Shown here one piece after another: positions 15,401 through 28,169 of a DNA stretch of 64,000 nucleotides. The stretch spans positions 930,001-994,000 of the forward strand of contig WHVY01000008.1 in the NCBI GenBank assembly GCA_022266195.1, read 5' to 3'. This DNA is from Tetranychus cinnabarinus. Taxonomy: Eukaryota > Arthropoda > Arachnida > Trombidiformes > Tetranychidae. Below the pieces are notes generated by a model, which searched no databases, was not told the DNA's origin, and was given only the letters and a program-made list of their open reading frames with translations. Made by a program: the position numbers and the translations under genes. Within the stretch, counting starts at the first letter, position 1; the number at the start of each line of letters is the position of its first letter.

Positions 15401-18400
15401 TTCATATAAATATACTAAGTATATAAATATATTGAACATGAGATGAACAATTTTATCTGATAACCCGGAAAAAAAACTAAGATTGAATCTGATTGAAACT
15501 GCATGTTGGAACAGGCAGCAACTGAACGTCTTTTTGCCTGAAAATGAGATTAGAGAGTCCACAAAGTTGTCCTCAAACATGAGTTGAATTGTTAAATTGT
15601 AATATTACAAGACATTGAACGTTTAATACTGTTAAATATTATGCTCATCATCGTCATCATCAAACATCATTTATTAATTGAAGTTGAATTGCTGAATTAA
15701 TCAAAAGGTAAGAAGAAGAAGAAGACGAAAAAAAGAAGTTTTAATGCAATATATCAACAATTAAAGGAGATTGACTCTTTTTTTTTCTTGCTTGGCTCAA
15801 GACTAGTTGATTCAAAGTGATTCAAAGTAATTCACCAAATCATGTTCATGAAGGGCAAGTGAGGAGCAAGAAAAAAAAGTTGAACAAAAACAAGTTGTTT
15901 AACTTACTTATCGCATCTTGAAATGATCATTAATCGTCTTTCAAATATTTATTTATATTTTTGCTCCTTTTTTTGCAGCTTCAATAATTAAACGCTTTTA
16001 ACGTTTACTTTTATTGCATTGTAATAAATTGTTTGCCTGCAATTGACTATTGAACGCAAACATGATCATCACTTTGATTCATTCCCTGATTAACATGATT
16101 AACACCAGCATTTAATGTAGAGATTGGACAAAAAATGATTTTCTTCTTCTTTAAACTTGTTCTTCTTTTTTTTGCGATTCCTTGTTCAAACTTGCTTGTT
16201 TAAACGGTAAAAAGTAATGGCAAAACCTTTTTTGCATGATCAACTCTAATCAATTCTAATCATTATTCTGATCAACACAAGAATAAAGTAATTGATTCTT
16301 GCAATAGTTCTCAGTCTTGCATTGCTTTTTGTCTTCTTTCAACTTTTCCCTTTTTCCACTGTGATTATCAACTTGAGTTTGTTCGCTCGTTCATGGACAT
16401 CAGAAAAGGAAATTGAATCATATGTTATCATTGAATGTATAACAAGTAAATAACATTAACATTACCTTCTCGTTACCATTACAATCAATTTCCTGACTAA
16501 CATTGAGATGAAAAGTTGAGATGGTTGAGGAAAGGGAAAAGAAGAGCGGACAGAAAGAAGAAGAAAGAAGGCAAAAAGATGAGCATCAGGATAAAAGGAT
16601 AAAGGATGAGAGATGAAAAGGTTTGAGCAAATATACACTTTCAAGAGTAAATTTGAAGAGTGAAAAGATTTCATTTCATTGTATAATGAATACAAACTAA
16701 ACTCATGTCTACAGTCAAAATTAACTCGACATGATTAAATTCATTTCAATTGAATTTTCTACTTTTGCGCCCTTCCACTGTAAACCTGAACAATATCAAC
16801 AATCGATATTGAAATTTTAATCAATTGAACCTTGTTTACTTGAGGAAACCTTTCAAATTTCGTCAACACTGAGTTGTTTCAATTTTGCGCAAACAATCGT
16901 TTTAAAACAAGTCTCAAAAGAAACTGACTTTGAACGAAGCCAAAAAATAAATCAAAAGTAAGATAAACAGAACGATGTTGATATCCATTTTCAAGTTCAA
17001 TCTTTTTTTCATAAAAACATTCAACTGTAAATGAACCAAATACTTCTGAGACTCAAAACTCATGTCGAAACTCATGAAACCTGAAAACAAAATCGTTCAC
17101 TTAACACTCATATTAAGGTCCACATTCAATCTTTTGGCGTTCCAACAGGCTTCTAATTCAACAGATTATTGATCTAAATCAAGCCTGAATTTTTGTTTGA
17201 GCCATAATTTCATTAGTTTCTTGAAGTACGCTTTATGAGTGCTAGTTGACTTATGTTAAACCTGTGTTGTCGAAGCTTTACAAGCCAAGTTTGATTCCGA
17301 TTTGGTTCCTTATAAATGTTTCTCATCGAAACTCGAAAATACAAAAATCATTGATTGAACGTACTTTCAATATCGTATTTAGCGTGATTCCCATGACAAT
17401 GAAAACCAACAATTATTGTTTGTTGAAATTGTCAAAGAGAACAATTGATTACCTTGAATTTGCATTTTCACCGTTAAACCTTTTCCAATATTGTATCAAC
17501 ATTTTTCATTCATTTTTTATCGTTTTCACCATTTTTCGAGTCACTTTTTTTCATTCACTTTTCTTTATAAATTTATCTTATTCTGTTCAACTTGTTCAGC
17601 TTATTTAATATTCCCTTATTATTATCAAATGGTGAGTTTGTCAGTGCAAGGAAAGATTTATGCTTTTGGAATGAAGCAAAAGAAGAAGAAGAAGAAGAAG
17701 AGAAAAAAAGAAGAAAAATTATATAATGTTTTTACAGGGAAAAAAACGACTTTAATGCTGATGAAAATGACATTAACAGGTTTCAAATTTGCGCCTCTCA
17801 ACATTTGCCTTTTGTTTAATAATAAATATTTTCTTATCATGGATAATTAATCAATGAATGAAAAGGGAAAGTTGACTTATCATATTGTTTAACTAATGTT
17901 AATATAACTCGAAAATGTGTTAACTTGATTAACATAATCATCAACAAGCAAATCAATAAAATGTCAGCATAAATGTTGAATGTGTCTCTGCATATCCATA
18001 ATAGTATTATTAGCATTATTCAAGCCTCCCGTTTTTGGTTCATACTTGGTAATGGTGAGATTAAGTAAATTGAATATTGTTTTTGATGGCAAATTATTAT
18101 GCATTACAGTTGACATTTGGGTGTAATAATATAAGCTGTTAATCAATAAAGTACAGATGATAATGTGTGTTGACAGAATGTCTTGAAACAAGTATTCAGA
18201 TGTAAGGTTGAAGAGTTGAAGAAGAAAGGAAAGGAAAAAAAGAAAAAACGAACGAAATGAATTTGTTGTTAACCTGGTTTTCCTGATAAATGACATGGTA
18301 ATGATGATGATGTTGATGATGATGATAATGGTGAGGGGAAGAAAAGTTTAGTTTAGAGAAAGATTTGACAGGTAAATGTCGTTGTTGTTGGTTGTTGTTG

Positions 18401-18954
18401 TTACATAATTAACAGGTAAAACTAATGATTAACCAGAAAAGTGGAAGCAAGAAGAAAGAAAAAAAGCAACGAAGAAAAAAGTTATTCATTTAATAATTAT
18501 GTTTTTCATGCAATATTCAGGTAAAGCAAGCATGTGCACTTTCAATAGGCAACACTAACTTTTATGTTTATCACCTTTTTCACCGTTAAAAATATAAGCA
18601 ACAACAGTTATTTTAAACAACAGTAAAAATAAATGGTTGAGGAAACGAACAGGTTTCATCAGCTATTTTCCCTCTTCAATTCAATAATTTCAATTTAAAC
18701 CGATTACCTTGACTGAGTCAAAGTTTATAATTTAAACCATTGGCTCATTTTTGCATTACTATTGTAACAACAAATTGTCTAAGTTTGTGCAACTTTATCG
18801 ACTCACAAAGGTTAACATTTGCTTAGTAATAAAGTTTATTTTGCTAAACATTAATCACAGTCTATACCGTTCACTGGCTATCACATTGTTTTTTATCTCA
18901 AAGTTTAACAACGAGTTTCACAGAGTTTGAATAGCTTTGTTTAACCAGTTAGAT
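12487..18954. other. Gene-free AT-rich region
   Basis: No conserved coding sequence seen. A 78-codon minus-strand frame at 14921-15157 has fairly balanced composition but no recognisable motif and no convincing exon partners. CTT/GAA runs occur near 15350-15370, 15715-15730 and 17680-17715. Confidence 0.5.
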
Positions 18955-19000
18955 GGTTAGATTGTATAAATCTAACCTAACCCAACCTAACCTAACTCAA
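18955..19000. repeat. Hairpin plus degenerate (CCTAA)n telomere-like tract
   Basis: Positions 18971-19000 parse exactly as six 5-nt units: TCTAA, CCTAA, CCCAA, CCTAA, CCTAA, CTCAA. CCTAA is the complement of TTAGG, the common arthropod telomere repeat. Directly upstream and overlapping, GGTTAGATT (18955-18963) and AATCTAACC (18969-18977) form a perfect 9-bp stem with a 5-nt loop. This could be an interstitial telomeric remnant or simply a short pentamer microsatellite. Confidence 0.6.
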
Positions 19001-22000
19001 TAATACTGTTAATTAACTAAGCACAGTTTACTCAAAGGCTGATAAAGAGAGTGATTAGACCTGATGAAATCAGTCACAATTCAAATGAAAATGATAAGAA
19101 ACCTAAATTGGAAATAGTAAAGCCCATTAAAGCAATGTAAAACCAAGACAAAATCTTGTCTTGAAAGATGTCATGGCTAAGGTATGACCGATTTTGTCAC
19201 CAAATAAATTTCGCTTTGTATTTCACGACCGCTTTTGACAAAATCAAAATGCAGCCTGGATGAATGTCTGACAAAAAAAGTCTTGTAAAACAATGGCGCC
19301 AATATGCTTAGCTATTATCGGACAGTGTCTGGAGAACTGATTGGTGGCAAACTTTGCAGGGCATACATCAGCCTTGTTATCTCGAAGTCATGAAATAAAC
19401 CACTCGCCCTCGAGTTTAAATCTCATTACTTTTTGATGCAGTGGTTTAATCTATTCTCAAATGTCGATATCATTGGGTTATTTTGCATTATTATTGTGAC
19501 TAGTTATTGATTGGATTAGAAAGAAAATCTCTCTTTTTTTCGTTGATAGAGTTTAAATGCTTAATGAATTGAAAATGATTTAATCTCGACATTGTTTAAC
19601 TTTGAGTGTTTGATTCTTGTAACGGCTTTTTGTTCGCTCAAAAACTTTGACTAGATTAACGTATCCAGATAATGATGATGGTAAGATGAGCTTTGTTTAG
19701 ATCAAGTATCAAATGCAATACAGCCAAAATTAATCTTATATTGAGAAGGTGGCAGAGAGATATTCTGCTCTTTACCATGATCATCATCATTATCTTTACT
19801 CTGCAAATTGAATCCTTTTCTATTCAAGTTCATCTTCTTCTTCGCGGTGATAATTTGATTTTTGGCAATCCAATTGGATGGGTTAATGGTTAATTTGCAG
19901 AAGCAAGTGTTACCCATTAACCAAAGACTCACAAATATAACTTACACAACATCCTATATTAACACTATATCACAATGTTTATCATCTTTTTTTTCCTCTC
20001 TCTCTCTCTCTTCATCTCTTTCTCATTTCACCAACTCACACCATTTCTCACTTGCAGGTTTCAAGAAACGAAGCACCATTTTAACCAATTTTTTGCTGTA
20101 GCTCAACCTTTTTCATGATAATGATGATGATGAAAAAATACTCAATGTAACATGTACATTTTATACACAAACGTACAAATACTTATTGTTACTGAACTTT
20201 TTTTTCCTTGTTATTCCTCAGTCTGAGCAAACTCATTTTCACTTCTCACTTTTTTTCCCAACAATATTTAACAATTGAAATTAAATCAGCTCAACCCTGT
20301 GAACAAACATTTTTACATTATCTTTTTTTTGCCAACTTTTACCACCATTTTCATCTCATTACATGATGTTGGGCATGAAAAGCAGCAACAGACAAAAAAA
20401 GTAGGAAAGACAACAGTAATAACATGAAAATGCAACTAACATCATCATCTTCAGCTGCTGCTTTTCAATTCATTAAAGCCATTTTCACTGGTAATCTTTG
20501 CAACATCATCATTATCAGCAAGTTCAAGTTGAATTCAGTTGCGTTCCAATTTCTTGCTTCTTTGTCGTTTGATTACAATTAATTAATTGCATGTTAATCT
20601 TTACGATAATGAGCAATGATTATTTTTAACTTTTGCTTGTCCTTTCCTGTCAAACCAATCAAAATGTCAAATTATCATTTTTGGCAGCAATTGCGAGTGA
20701 GCCAGAAATGAGCGACAAAAGTTTTTTTCTTTCATTTTGTTTGTTCCATTATTCAGGCTCGACACAGTTGCAGTATTAATGTTCAACAACTTGACCACTG
20801 GCATGTACTCTGCTAATCGGTGTGATAATCCATGTAAGCCATGATGATGATGAGAGAGAGGAAAATTGACAAAAATGAAAACAAAGGTAAAAGTGAAGAG
20901 CAGAAGAAACGTGGACGACAGAAATGGAGAAACTGCTTTTTTCCTCTGCTTAAGCATTTTGAGCTGTTCACCTCTTTATCATGAGCAGGGCAGTTTTTTG
21001 TCTACTCTTTAGGTCAGGTAAACTTTACTGTAAATAAAAAAGATATTTTTTTCCCTTCTCTTACAGATTAACGAAACAAACAACTCAGGTAAGCAATAAA
21101 ATGGACTAATCCTTTGAGCAACAGAAGAGAGCAAAAAATGACCTCAAGGCATGGGCTTAGGTCAACCTGGATTAGAATCATCTGTGCGACAGTTTTTTTC
21201 AAGTTAACTTTTTGTTTTTACCTTTACATCAGCAACAAAATTAGTCTAAAAAGTAGAGTAAAGTTAACACAAGGTTCATTTCAAAGCATGTTATTCTTGG
21301 ACTTTACAAAGCTGCAAAGCTGGACATGAAGCCGTTGACTGAAAATGACCCTTTCAAAAACAAGGTTTTCATTGGCAGAATGAATATCAAGTGAAAAGGC
21401 AGAAAAGTTAGATTGTAATCGAGCCGACGAAAAAGAGAGCTGAAAGAAGAGGAAAAAAAGAGGAAAATGATTTTGATGATAATAAATTTAGTTAATAGAT
21501 TGGGCTCAATTAGGGTAGAAACCCAGTGTTAAATTGATGGTTTGATTAGAGGTTGAATGTGAAGAGTAAAAATGGGCTCAAATCTCACAACTGGGAGTGA
21601 AATTGTATTAATGATGATAATAATAATAATAATGGTTCGATTGGCTTATAAATAAAAGTTGATTGGGCAATTGTTTTACTCAATTACACTACTTAAATAC
21701 TATTTGATTAAATGAATCAAGTTAAATCAGTGTGTGTGTGGGTTTGGTGTTATTGTCAATTAAATGTATAAACATTTATTTACCAATTTTCCTTCTTCTT
21801 CTTCTCATCCTTTCCAATTGTGCTACAATCTTTTTATGCCTTTCATCGCACTGAGGTTGAGGGTTGATTTTGTTTGCTTATCTCAGGTCATTTTATGTTC
21901 ATGTTTACTACCTTTTATGTTGCTCTTGTTTTTGCTGGCAAAGTTAAAGATTAGTCAATGGAAAAGCGATAAAAAGAAATGAGAAAAGTTGATGATTATT

Positions 22001-25000
22001 CAATTAACCAAATGGTCAAGATTGCCCAGCCTTTTACCACCCCTTGAATACTTCTGATTAATGTAATTTTCCCTTTTTTTATTGCAAATCATTGCGATTT
22101 AATGGCCATTTAAAATGATGATTAATCTTGATGAGTGGTAACAAAATTGAGATGAGAAGAGAGGAAAAGAAGAAGAAGAAACGAGAAAAGTTTTGCAAAT
22201 GTTAATTGACGCAATTTTAAGGTTCGCAATTTGCTCACCTTGATTGTAATACAATGGTGCATATTTGTTTACTGCACTTGAACGATGGATTGCTTGAAAA
22301 TTGTTCAACATTTAAAATTGTTTTTCTCATCAACTTTATCAACTTGTGATACAATTTGCTCAATCATGTACTCATGTGGGTTGTTGATCACAAGTTTGAC
22401 AGCCAATAATCCAATTGTTTACTTTCAACAATCGTTGCAAATTATCAAAATAATCAAATTGGTTAACCTTGAAAAGTTGAATATTTGTTGACCAATTTTA
22501 ATCATGAAAAGTTTTTGCTTCCATTGTTTGCTCAGTAATTAACTGTACCAGTCAAATGGATATTAAACGATTCTCATGTTTGCAATCAACATCAACGTTT
22601 ACTTCAACAGGCGGACCTTGACTGATAGTTTTTACTTACGATACATTCACATTCAAAAGACTGGAATGAAATAAAACATCATTAACATGTAAAATGGGAA
22701 AAAATTACACATTTAAACAATATCATACTTTAGTATAAGTAGTCTTATTTTAATGTACTTTGCGCTTTGTTTGATAACCAAGTTAATTGATCAACAATTT
22801 TGACCAAAACAATTGTTTTAATAATACCAAATATACTAGAATCAAATCATTTTAAATGTGAACAATTATTTTCAATATTTTATTGGTTAAACATCTTTGC
22901 AATTACCATGTCAAGCCTCGTGAATTAACTGTTTTAATTGGAAATGAATTAATCGATATATTATTAAATCGATCGTTTTTAGTTGCAGTTGGCTATGAAA
23001 TGATTGTGATCTTTTTATGGTTGAAACATTAGTTAGCCTTAATTAATCAGTTTGATAGAAAACAAAATCAAAGTAGGACAAATATTCACAAAATTATTGT
23101 CTTTTTATAGCTCTGAAAAGGGTAGAAAAATCGCCAAAACTTTTTGTTCCAACAAGTTTTTATTAAACAAGATTAACAATATTTCTAACCTCGGATTCTG
23201 AGTGGTTGCCAATTTGTCCTAAGAACCTGATCTCAGCTCTATGAACCTCAATCTATCCCAATTTTTGGAAACTCCATTCAAAGAAGAGAATGTCTACCCA
23301 GGAACGGAAAACATTTGTCGATTTGCTTGACAGCTATCGACAGACGACCACAAAAACGGTTGCAACTGCTCGATGTGAAAAATTGCAACGAATTACACCG
23401 AAGGTGCTTACTTTGATTTACCAAAATTTCAGTCAATACTGAGCTAAACTTCAACCACAAAATATGTTTGACAAGCTAATAACAATACGAAGCTGCATCT
23501 TTCTCGCGCTCAGGTTTCTGAGATCACGTTCAGAACATGTAACTCTATTAGGAATTTCTCGAGAACGGACAATAACCTTGGTCAAATTTTTTAGTAATTG
23601 TTCATGCTCTGAACTATATTCATGTGTAATTGCTTCATGATTGGTGGGGTGGTTCTGTAGCAAGTTTATCCCAGAAATGTATCAAAATTCATTAACATGC
23701 TGCAACAATAAACTTTGAAAGTTGCAAGAAAAACATTGAAATCAATTTGAAAAGAGTGAATGCGAAATTGCAACCTTGCAAATAACTTTTAATTCAAATG
23801 AAAAGGTAAAAAAGCAAGAGAAAAGTTCTCACCATGAACCTCCTTTTCTTCTCTTCATCCGCCTCCACAAACATTCTCATCACCACCATCGACTTGAGAT
23901 GAAGAAGAAAAGGTAAAAAGCTATTATTTTAATCAACTTTAAGAGACACTTAAGTTTACCTTTTGCTGCCTTCTTGGCTTAATATTGATACAGTAAATGA
24001 CATTGAAGAGACGGACGTTTAATGATGTTTCAAAACTTGATCGCTACTCTTACAATCATTTTTCTTGACGTTCCGTTTTTCATCTTCAAACCACTTCACA
24101 AATGATACAAGAAGAGGTAAGAAGAAAAAAAATGAGCGAATAAGAATGTAAGAATAAGGTTACTTCTTCATCATCATCATCATCATCAGGAGCTTCTTGA
24201 TAGTAAAGGTAATTTTGATTGTTTGTTTGAAAGAAATTTTTCTGTTGTTGATGTTGATGATGATGATGATGAATAGAAACATGTAGACTATCATTAAAAT
24301 TGACTTACCAGAAGAAAAAAGAACAACAAGAAAAAAGAAAAGATGTTCATCTTGAGTATTATATCGATTTGACCTTTCGCCATCTCATCTGATTCACCCT
24401 CCCACCTCACCTTTATACCTTTACTCAATTGTCATTATATTTATTTGTAGCTTCAACTTATTCCTTACTCTCAAAGAGTATATTATTAAGAATGCAATTC
24501 TCATATTAAAAATTTAATCAAATCATTATTATTATTGACATCAATAGTCTTTATTATCTCCTGTTTTTTTTGCTTCATTGTTATTATTTTTCGACTCTTT
24601 TTCTTGCTCTCTTTTGGTTGATAAAGATGAATAGATTTGCTTTTCTCGAATGCAAATCAATAAAATTTAATTGTTTATTGCATTCATATTTTTGTTTATT
24701 TGTTTTTTATTGCCTTTACCCACTCTTCACAAATGCACCATGTAATTTCATATTGATCAATGTTCAACTTGAAGTTGAAAAGTTTTTTACCTTTTTTCAG
24801 AAGCAAATTACATTGATTTGATTCACATTTTCGTGACTAGTTGAACGAGCAAGGAATCAAGAAAAAAGGGAAAAATACGATTAAATAGTCTTCTGTCCTA
24901 TCTTGAGTTTCGTTACATGATAAGAGTTGATTCCTAGTTGGCTAAGATTGAGATGAGATTTGATGCACGAAGACGAAGGTCGTAGCATCAACTATTAGAC

Positions 25001-25083
25001 TAAGAGAGGAGTCACATGGGACGCTTACCAACTGCCATCTATTGAAGAGAAAATCGTTTTTTCTCGGATTCTAGCAACTGTCA
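19001..25083. other. Gene-free AT-rich region
   Basis: Mostly low-complexity DNA with CAT/ATG runs (24169-24187 and around 24250-24272). Around 23220-23600 the plus strand has two overlapping frames of protein-like composition with scattered stops, possibly an eroded coding fragment, but no family was recognised. The 14-mer CTAAGGTATGACCG at 19177-19190 also occurs at the end of the foldback element at 33 kb. Confidence 0.5.
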
Positions 25084-25511
25084 AGCAATTCATCTTGTAT
25101 GCAAATATGTCAACTTTGCCAAAAGGCCATTTGTCAAAACTCAATTGATGAGCATAATTTTTTTTAACTTTAATTCAATCAACTGTAAATTGGCCAACCA
25201 TTTTGGTCATTAGATAGTGACCATTGGAATGATAGGTAAGAAGCTAGTAAAGAAGCTACAGGATGTTACAAGGCAAACAAACAATTCCGACAACACAGAG
25301 ATGAAGCAAGAATCATCAATCATTATTTAAACCTTTTAGCCTACTGCGCTTATAGCTCTTTACCTTTTACCTGAGTTGGTGAGTTATTCCTCATTGTTTT
25401 TCCAGTCTTTCAGTAAATATTGCTCTAATTGCATCTTAAACTGTGCTAACATTTTGGTTAACCAATTATCCTGGATAATTTTTCAAACATTTCACAGTTT
25501 CACAAATCGAT
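25084..25511. repeat. Inverted-repeat arm A beside the Iroquois ORF
   Basis: This segment recurs in inverse orientation at 26861-27281, nearly identical over its outer ~350 bp and more diverged in the inner ~70 bp. It lies downstream (3') of the minus-strand homeobox ORF. Part of it (from about 25362) together with the ORF 3' half is also repeated on the plus strand up to 29238. Together the arms bracket a ~1.35-kb centre that contains the homeobox gene. Confidence 0.9.
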
Positions 25512-25625
25512 ATCTTAGCACACCGAAAAAACTTTTGGCCTCGATATCCGCAAGGCTCGGAGAAAATGTTATTTTGGAAAGCGAGAAGAAGAGAGAAACA
25601 AAATGAAGTAATAACTCAACTGTTT

Positions 25626-25631
25626 TTTATT
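25626..25631 (-). promoter_or_regulatory. Poly(A) signal AATAAA after the Iroquois ORF
   Basis: AATAAA on the minus strand about 50 bp past the stop codon of the homeobox ORF. The same hexamer is preserved in the plus-strand duplicate downstream of 28911. Confidence 0.5.
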
Positions 25632-25679
25632 TTGTTATATTAATACAATGGTGAAGTGGTGAATGAAAATGAAAATGAA

Positions 25680-26387
25680 TCAGACTGAGTCTGAAGTTGC
25701 TGTGTCCACTATGGACCAGATCTTTGGCTTTTGAATGGGATTGGGAATGATGGGATGAGGTTGATTAAGAGTAGAGTTATTGGCTGATGAAGGCGGTGAA
25801 GATGAAGATAAAGCTGATGAAGGTGATGATGATGTTGTTGACCTATGATTCGAACTGAACGGTGTTTCAATGATTTCATCTTCATCACACCTATTCCTGG
25901 GTGACCAGGTCATTTTGTTTTCTTTTTTAAGTCTCCGTCTTGCATTAGCAAACCATGTAGACACTTGGGTTAGCGTCATTTGAGTCATAATGGCCAACAT
26001 TATTTTCTCCGCTTTAGTTGGATATGGATTTTTCCTGTGCTCATTTAACCAAGCCTTAAGTGTTGAGGTTGTTTCACGTGTAGCATTTTTACGGCGCGAC
26101 CCGTTAAAGTCAATCCCTCGAAACATTGCATAATCACAATACATTTGAGGTCGAGTCCGAAAACTGGACGACCTCCAAGCCTCAATTCCACCTGGAAAAT
26201 CAAATCCAGCCGGTGAATGTGAGTAAAATAACTCTGATCCCAGGGAGGGTATAAAGGGTAATGCACTCAGGCTGCTACTACAATCAGTAGCCACACAATT
26301 ATCACTTTTATTATTGTCACCATTGTTATTCACATTGTTATTTGAACTACTATTACTGATGCAGTTGGGATCCATTTGAAAGTTCAT
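25680..26387 (-). CDS. Iroquois-class TALE homeobox protein (short, intronless)
   Basis: Encodes 235 residues with an Iroquois homeodomain at about 98-160. Visible features are the RRKNATRE start, the TALE three-residue extension PYP at 121-123, and the recognition helix WFANARRR (145-152) with Ala at position 50, followed by LKKENKMTW. The C-terminus carries the Iroquois-type motif KPKIWSIVDTATS just before the stop. Iroquois proteins are nuclear DNA-binding transcription factors that pattern body regions and nervous tissue. This one is much shorter than usual family members (often 400-700 residues), has an Asn/Ser-rich N-terminus, an acidic stretch after the homeodomain, and no IRO box that I can see. 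There is no intron, so it may be a retro-derived or otherwise reduced copy of a multi-exon gene. The first ATG is followed five codons later by another; the upstream one gives the full frame. It lies between two inverted-repeat arms, and a partial inverted copy lies at 28.2-29.2 kb. The frame is intact and the homeodomain well conserved, which argues for function or recent origin. Confidence 0.85.
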   Translation of the reverse strand: MNFQMDPNCISNSSSNNNVNNNGDNNKSDNCVATDCSSSLSALPFIPSLGSELFYSHSPAGFDFPGGIEAWRSSSFRTRPQMYCDYAMFRGIDFNGSRRKNATRETTSTLKAWLNEHRKNPYPTKAEKIMLAIMTQMTLTQVSTWFANARRRLKKENKMTWSPRNRCDEDEIIETPFSSNHRSTTSSSPSSALSSSSPPSSANNSTLNQPHPIIPNPIQKPKIWSIVDTATSDSV

Positions 26388-26441
26388 GATGAAAGATGAA
26401 GGGAAAGGATGACGATGGTTGTCTTGTTATATATTAATGTA

Positions 26442-26461
26442 ATATATATATATATATATAT
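26442..26461. repeat. (TA)n microsatellite upstream of the Iroquois ORF
   Basis: An uninterrupted TA dinucleotide run about 55 bp upstream of the homeobox start codon. It could double as a TATA-like promoter element, but nothing in the sequence proves this. Confidence 0.85.
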
Positions 26462-26860
26462 TTGTGTTTTTATATGTTTTTATAAATAAGTATACATGTA
26501 AATAGCAACAAAAAACAACATGCACAAACAAAACCAAGTTTTATGTTTACGTTTCTAAACATGAATGACAATGTTTTTACATTTACAAAACCTCACCAAT
26601 CGCTGTTTCGGAGGCGGCAACTTAACGGAGGTTCAACTTGATGCGCAACTCTCTAAGGTTCAACTCTCACTCGATCCACCCTTCCATGTCTCTCTCTTCA
26701 TCCGTCTATCTTCATCTTTATCTTCTTCTCTCTTTTTCTCGTTTTCTCTCTCTTTTTCTCCTTCTCCTTCTTCTCCTTCTTCTTTCCTTCATCTTCCTCT
26801 TCTCACTTTGCATAACTTTGATTGTGACTATTGGATTGGAGCATCGGTGTGTTTTTGAGC

Positions 26861-27281
26861 ATCGATTTGTGAATCCGTGAAAGTTTAATTATCCAAGATA
26901 ATTGGTTAACCAAATGTTAGCACAGTTTAAGATGCAATTAGAGCAATATTTACTGAAAGACTGGAAAAACAATGAGGAATAACTCACCAACTCAGGTAAA
27001 AGGTAAAGAGCTATAAGCGCAGTAGGCTAAAAGGTTTAAATAATGATTGATGATTCTTGCTTCATCTCTGTGTTGTCGGAATTGTTTGTTTGCCTTGTAA
27101 CATCCTGTAGCTTCTTTACTAGCTTCTTACCTATCATTCCAATGGTCACTATCTAATGACCAAAATGGTTGGCCAATTTACAGTTGATTGAATTAAAGTT
27201 AAAAAAATTATGCTCATCAATTGAGTTTTGACAAATGGCCTTTTGGCAAAGTTGACATATTTGCATACAAGATGAATTGCT
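26861..27281. repeat. Inverted-repeat arm B
   Basis: Reverse complement of 25084-25511. Similarity starts at ATCGATTTGTGAA, is patchy to about 26925, then is nearly exact to the end at GATGAATTGCT. Arm B carries only the 3' flank of the homeobox gene, not the coding part, so it is an inverted partial duplicate lying upstream of the gene. Confidence 0.9.
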
Positions 27282-28169
27282 ACTGATATAGCAACAAATG
27301 TTCATTGGTCAGGATTCAATATCTTTTTTTACCTTTCTTTGGATCCTCTTTTTTTCTCGAGGTAAAAGTTTACTGTTTCAAGGGTTACAGGTTGACCAAT
27401 TTGTGTCACTTTAGGTAAAAGTCACAAGTTTACTGATCCATAGAGTGGACTGATAAATTAGTATAAAACAGTTTTTAATCTTGATTCTTGTTTTTACCCT
27501 CAGTTGAAACGTTTGTGATTAAAGCACAGGAGTGAAGCGTTAATCCCAATACAAGTGGGTAAACATTATTTGTTTATAAGTCAACTTAACATCATTTTTT
27601 TCCGATGAATAATGATAAGACCATGTTGATCATGTTGACGTTGATCATCATCATTCTCATCATTCGGCTTCACCATTTTGATGAAAGAAAGATCGAGTTT
27701 GATAGAAAAAGATAGTCGTTAAGTGTTTAGTTGAGATCCACTTGAATGGGAAAATCAATTAAAGGCGATAATCTGCCAAACTAAAAGGCAATTACAAGCA
27801 ATAATCTCAGTTATCATGATATTGAGTAAATTACAATTTTAATGATAAAATAAACAAATTAAAGGTAACATCAAAGACTTGTCTGCTTTTTACTATCACA
27901 GCAAACAAATGTACATTTAATTATACTAGAGGCTGCTGTGATCATAACTGATCCCAAGTTTCCTTACACTGAGTACAATAAATGAACATTGAAAATAATC
28001 AAGTTTTTTATGAAAAACCATCGTCAATGAAAGCTAAAAATAAATTCTGGTTCTACAACTGAATATATCCAAGTTTGAACCTTGAAAGTGATTTTATCAA
28101 AGAGTTTCGATCAGAAGACAATTTTGAAAGACACAAAAAGGCCATCAGGTTGCAACTCTTAACTCGAAA
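27282..28169. other. Spacer without a recognised gene
   Basis: AT-rich DNA between inverted arm B and the Iroquois pseudogene. Nothing recognisable apart from short repeats of the type GGTAAAAGTTTACTG near 27360-27450. Confidence 0.5.

Noticed and set aside
23220..23600. Possible eroded coding fragment on the plus strand (frames including MSTQERKTFVDLL and LSQFLETPFKEENVYPGT)
   Set aside because: Two frames look protein-like but both are interrupted and neither could be assigned to a family; not enough to call a pseudogene.
26565..26880. Plus-strand frames of 97 and 80 codons upstream of the Iroquois gene
   Set aside because: Ser/Leu/Phe-rich translations of a CTT/TCC tract.
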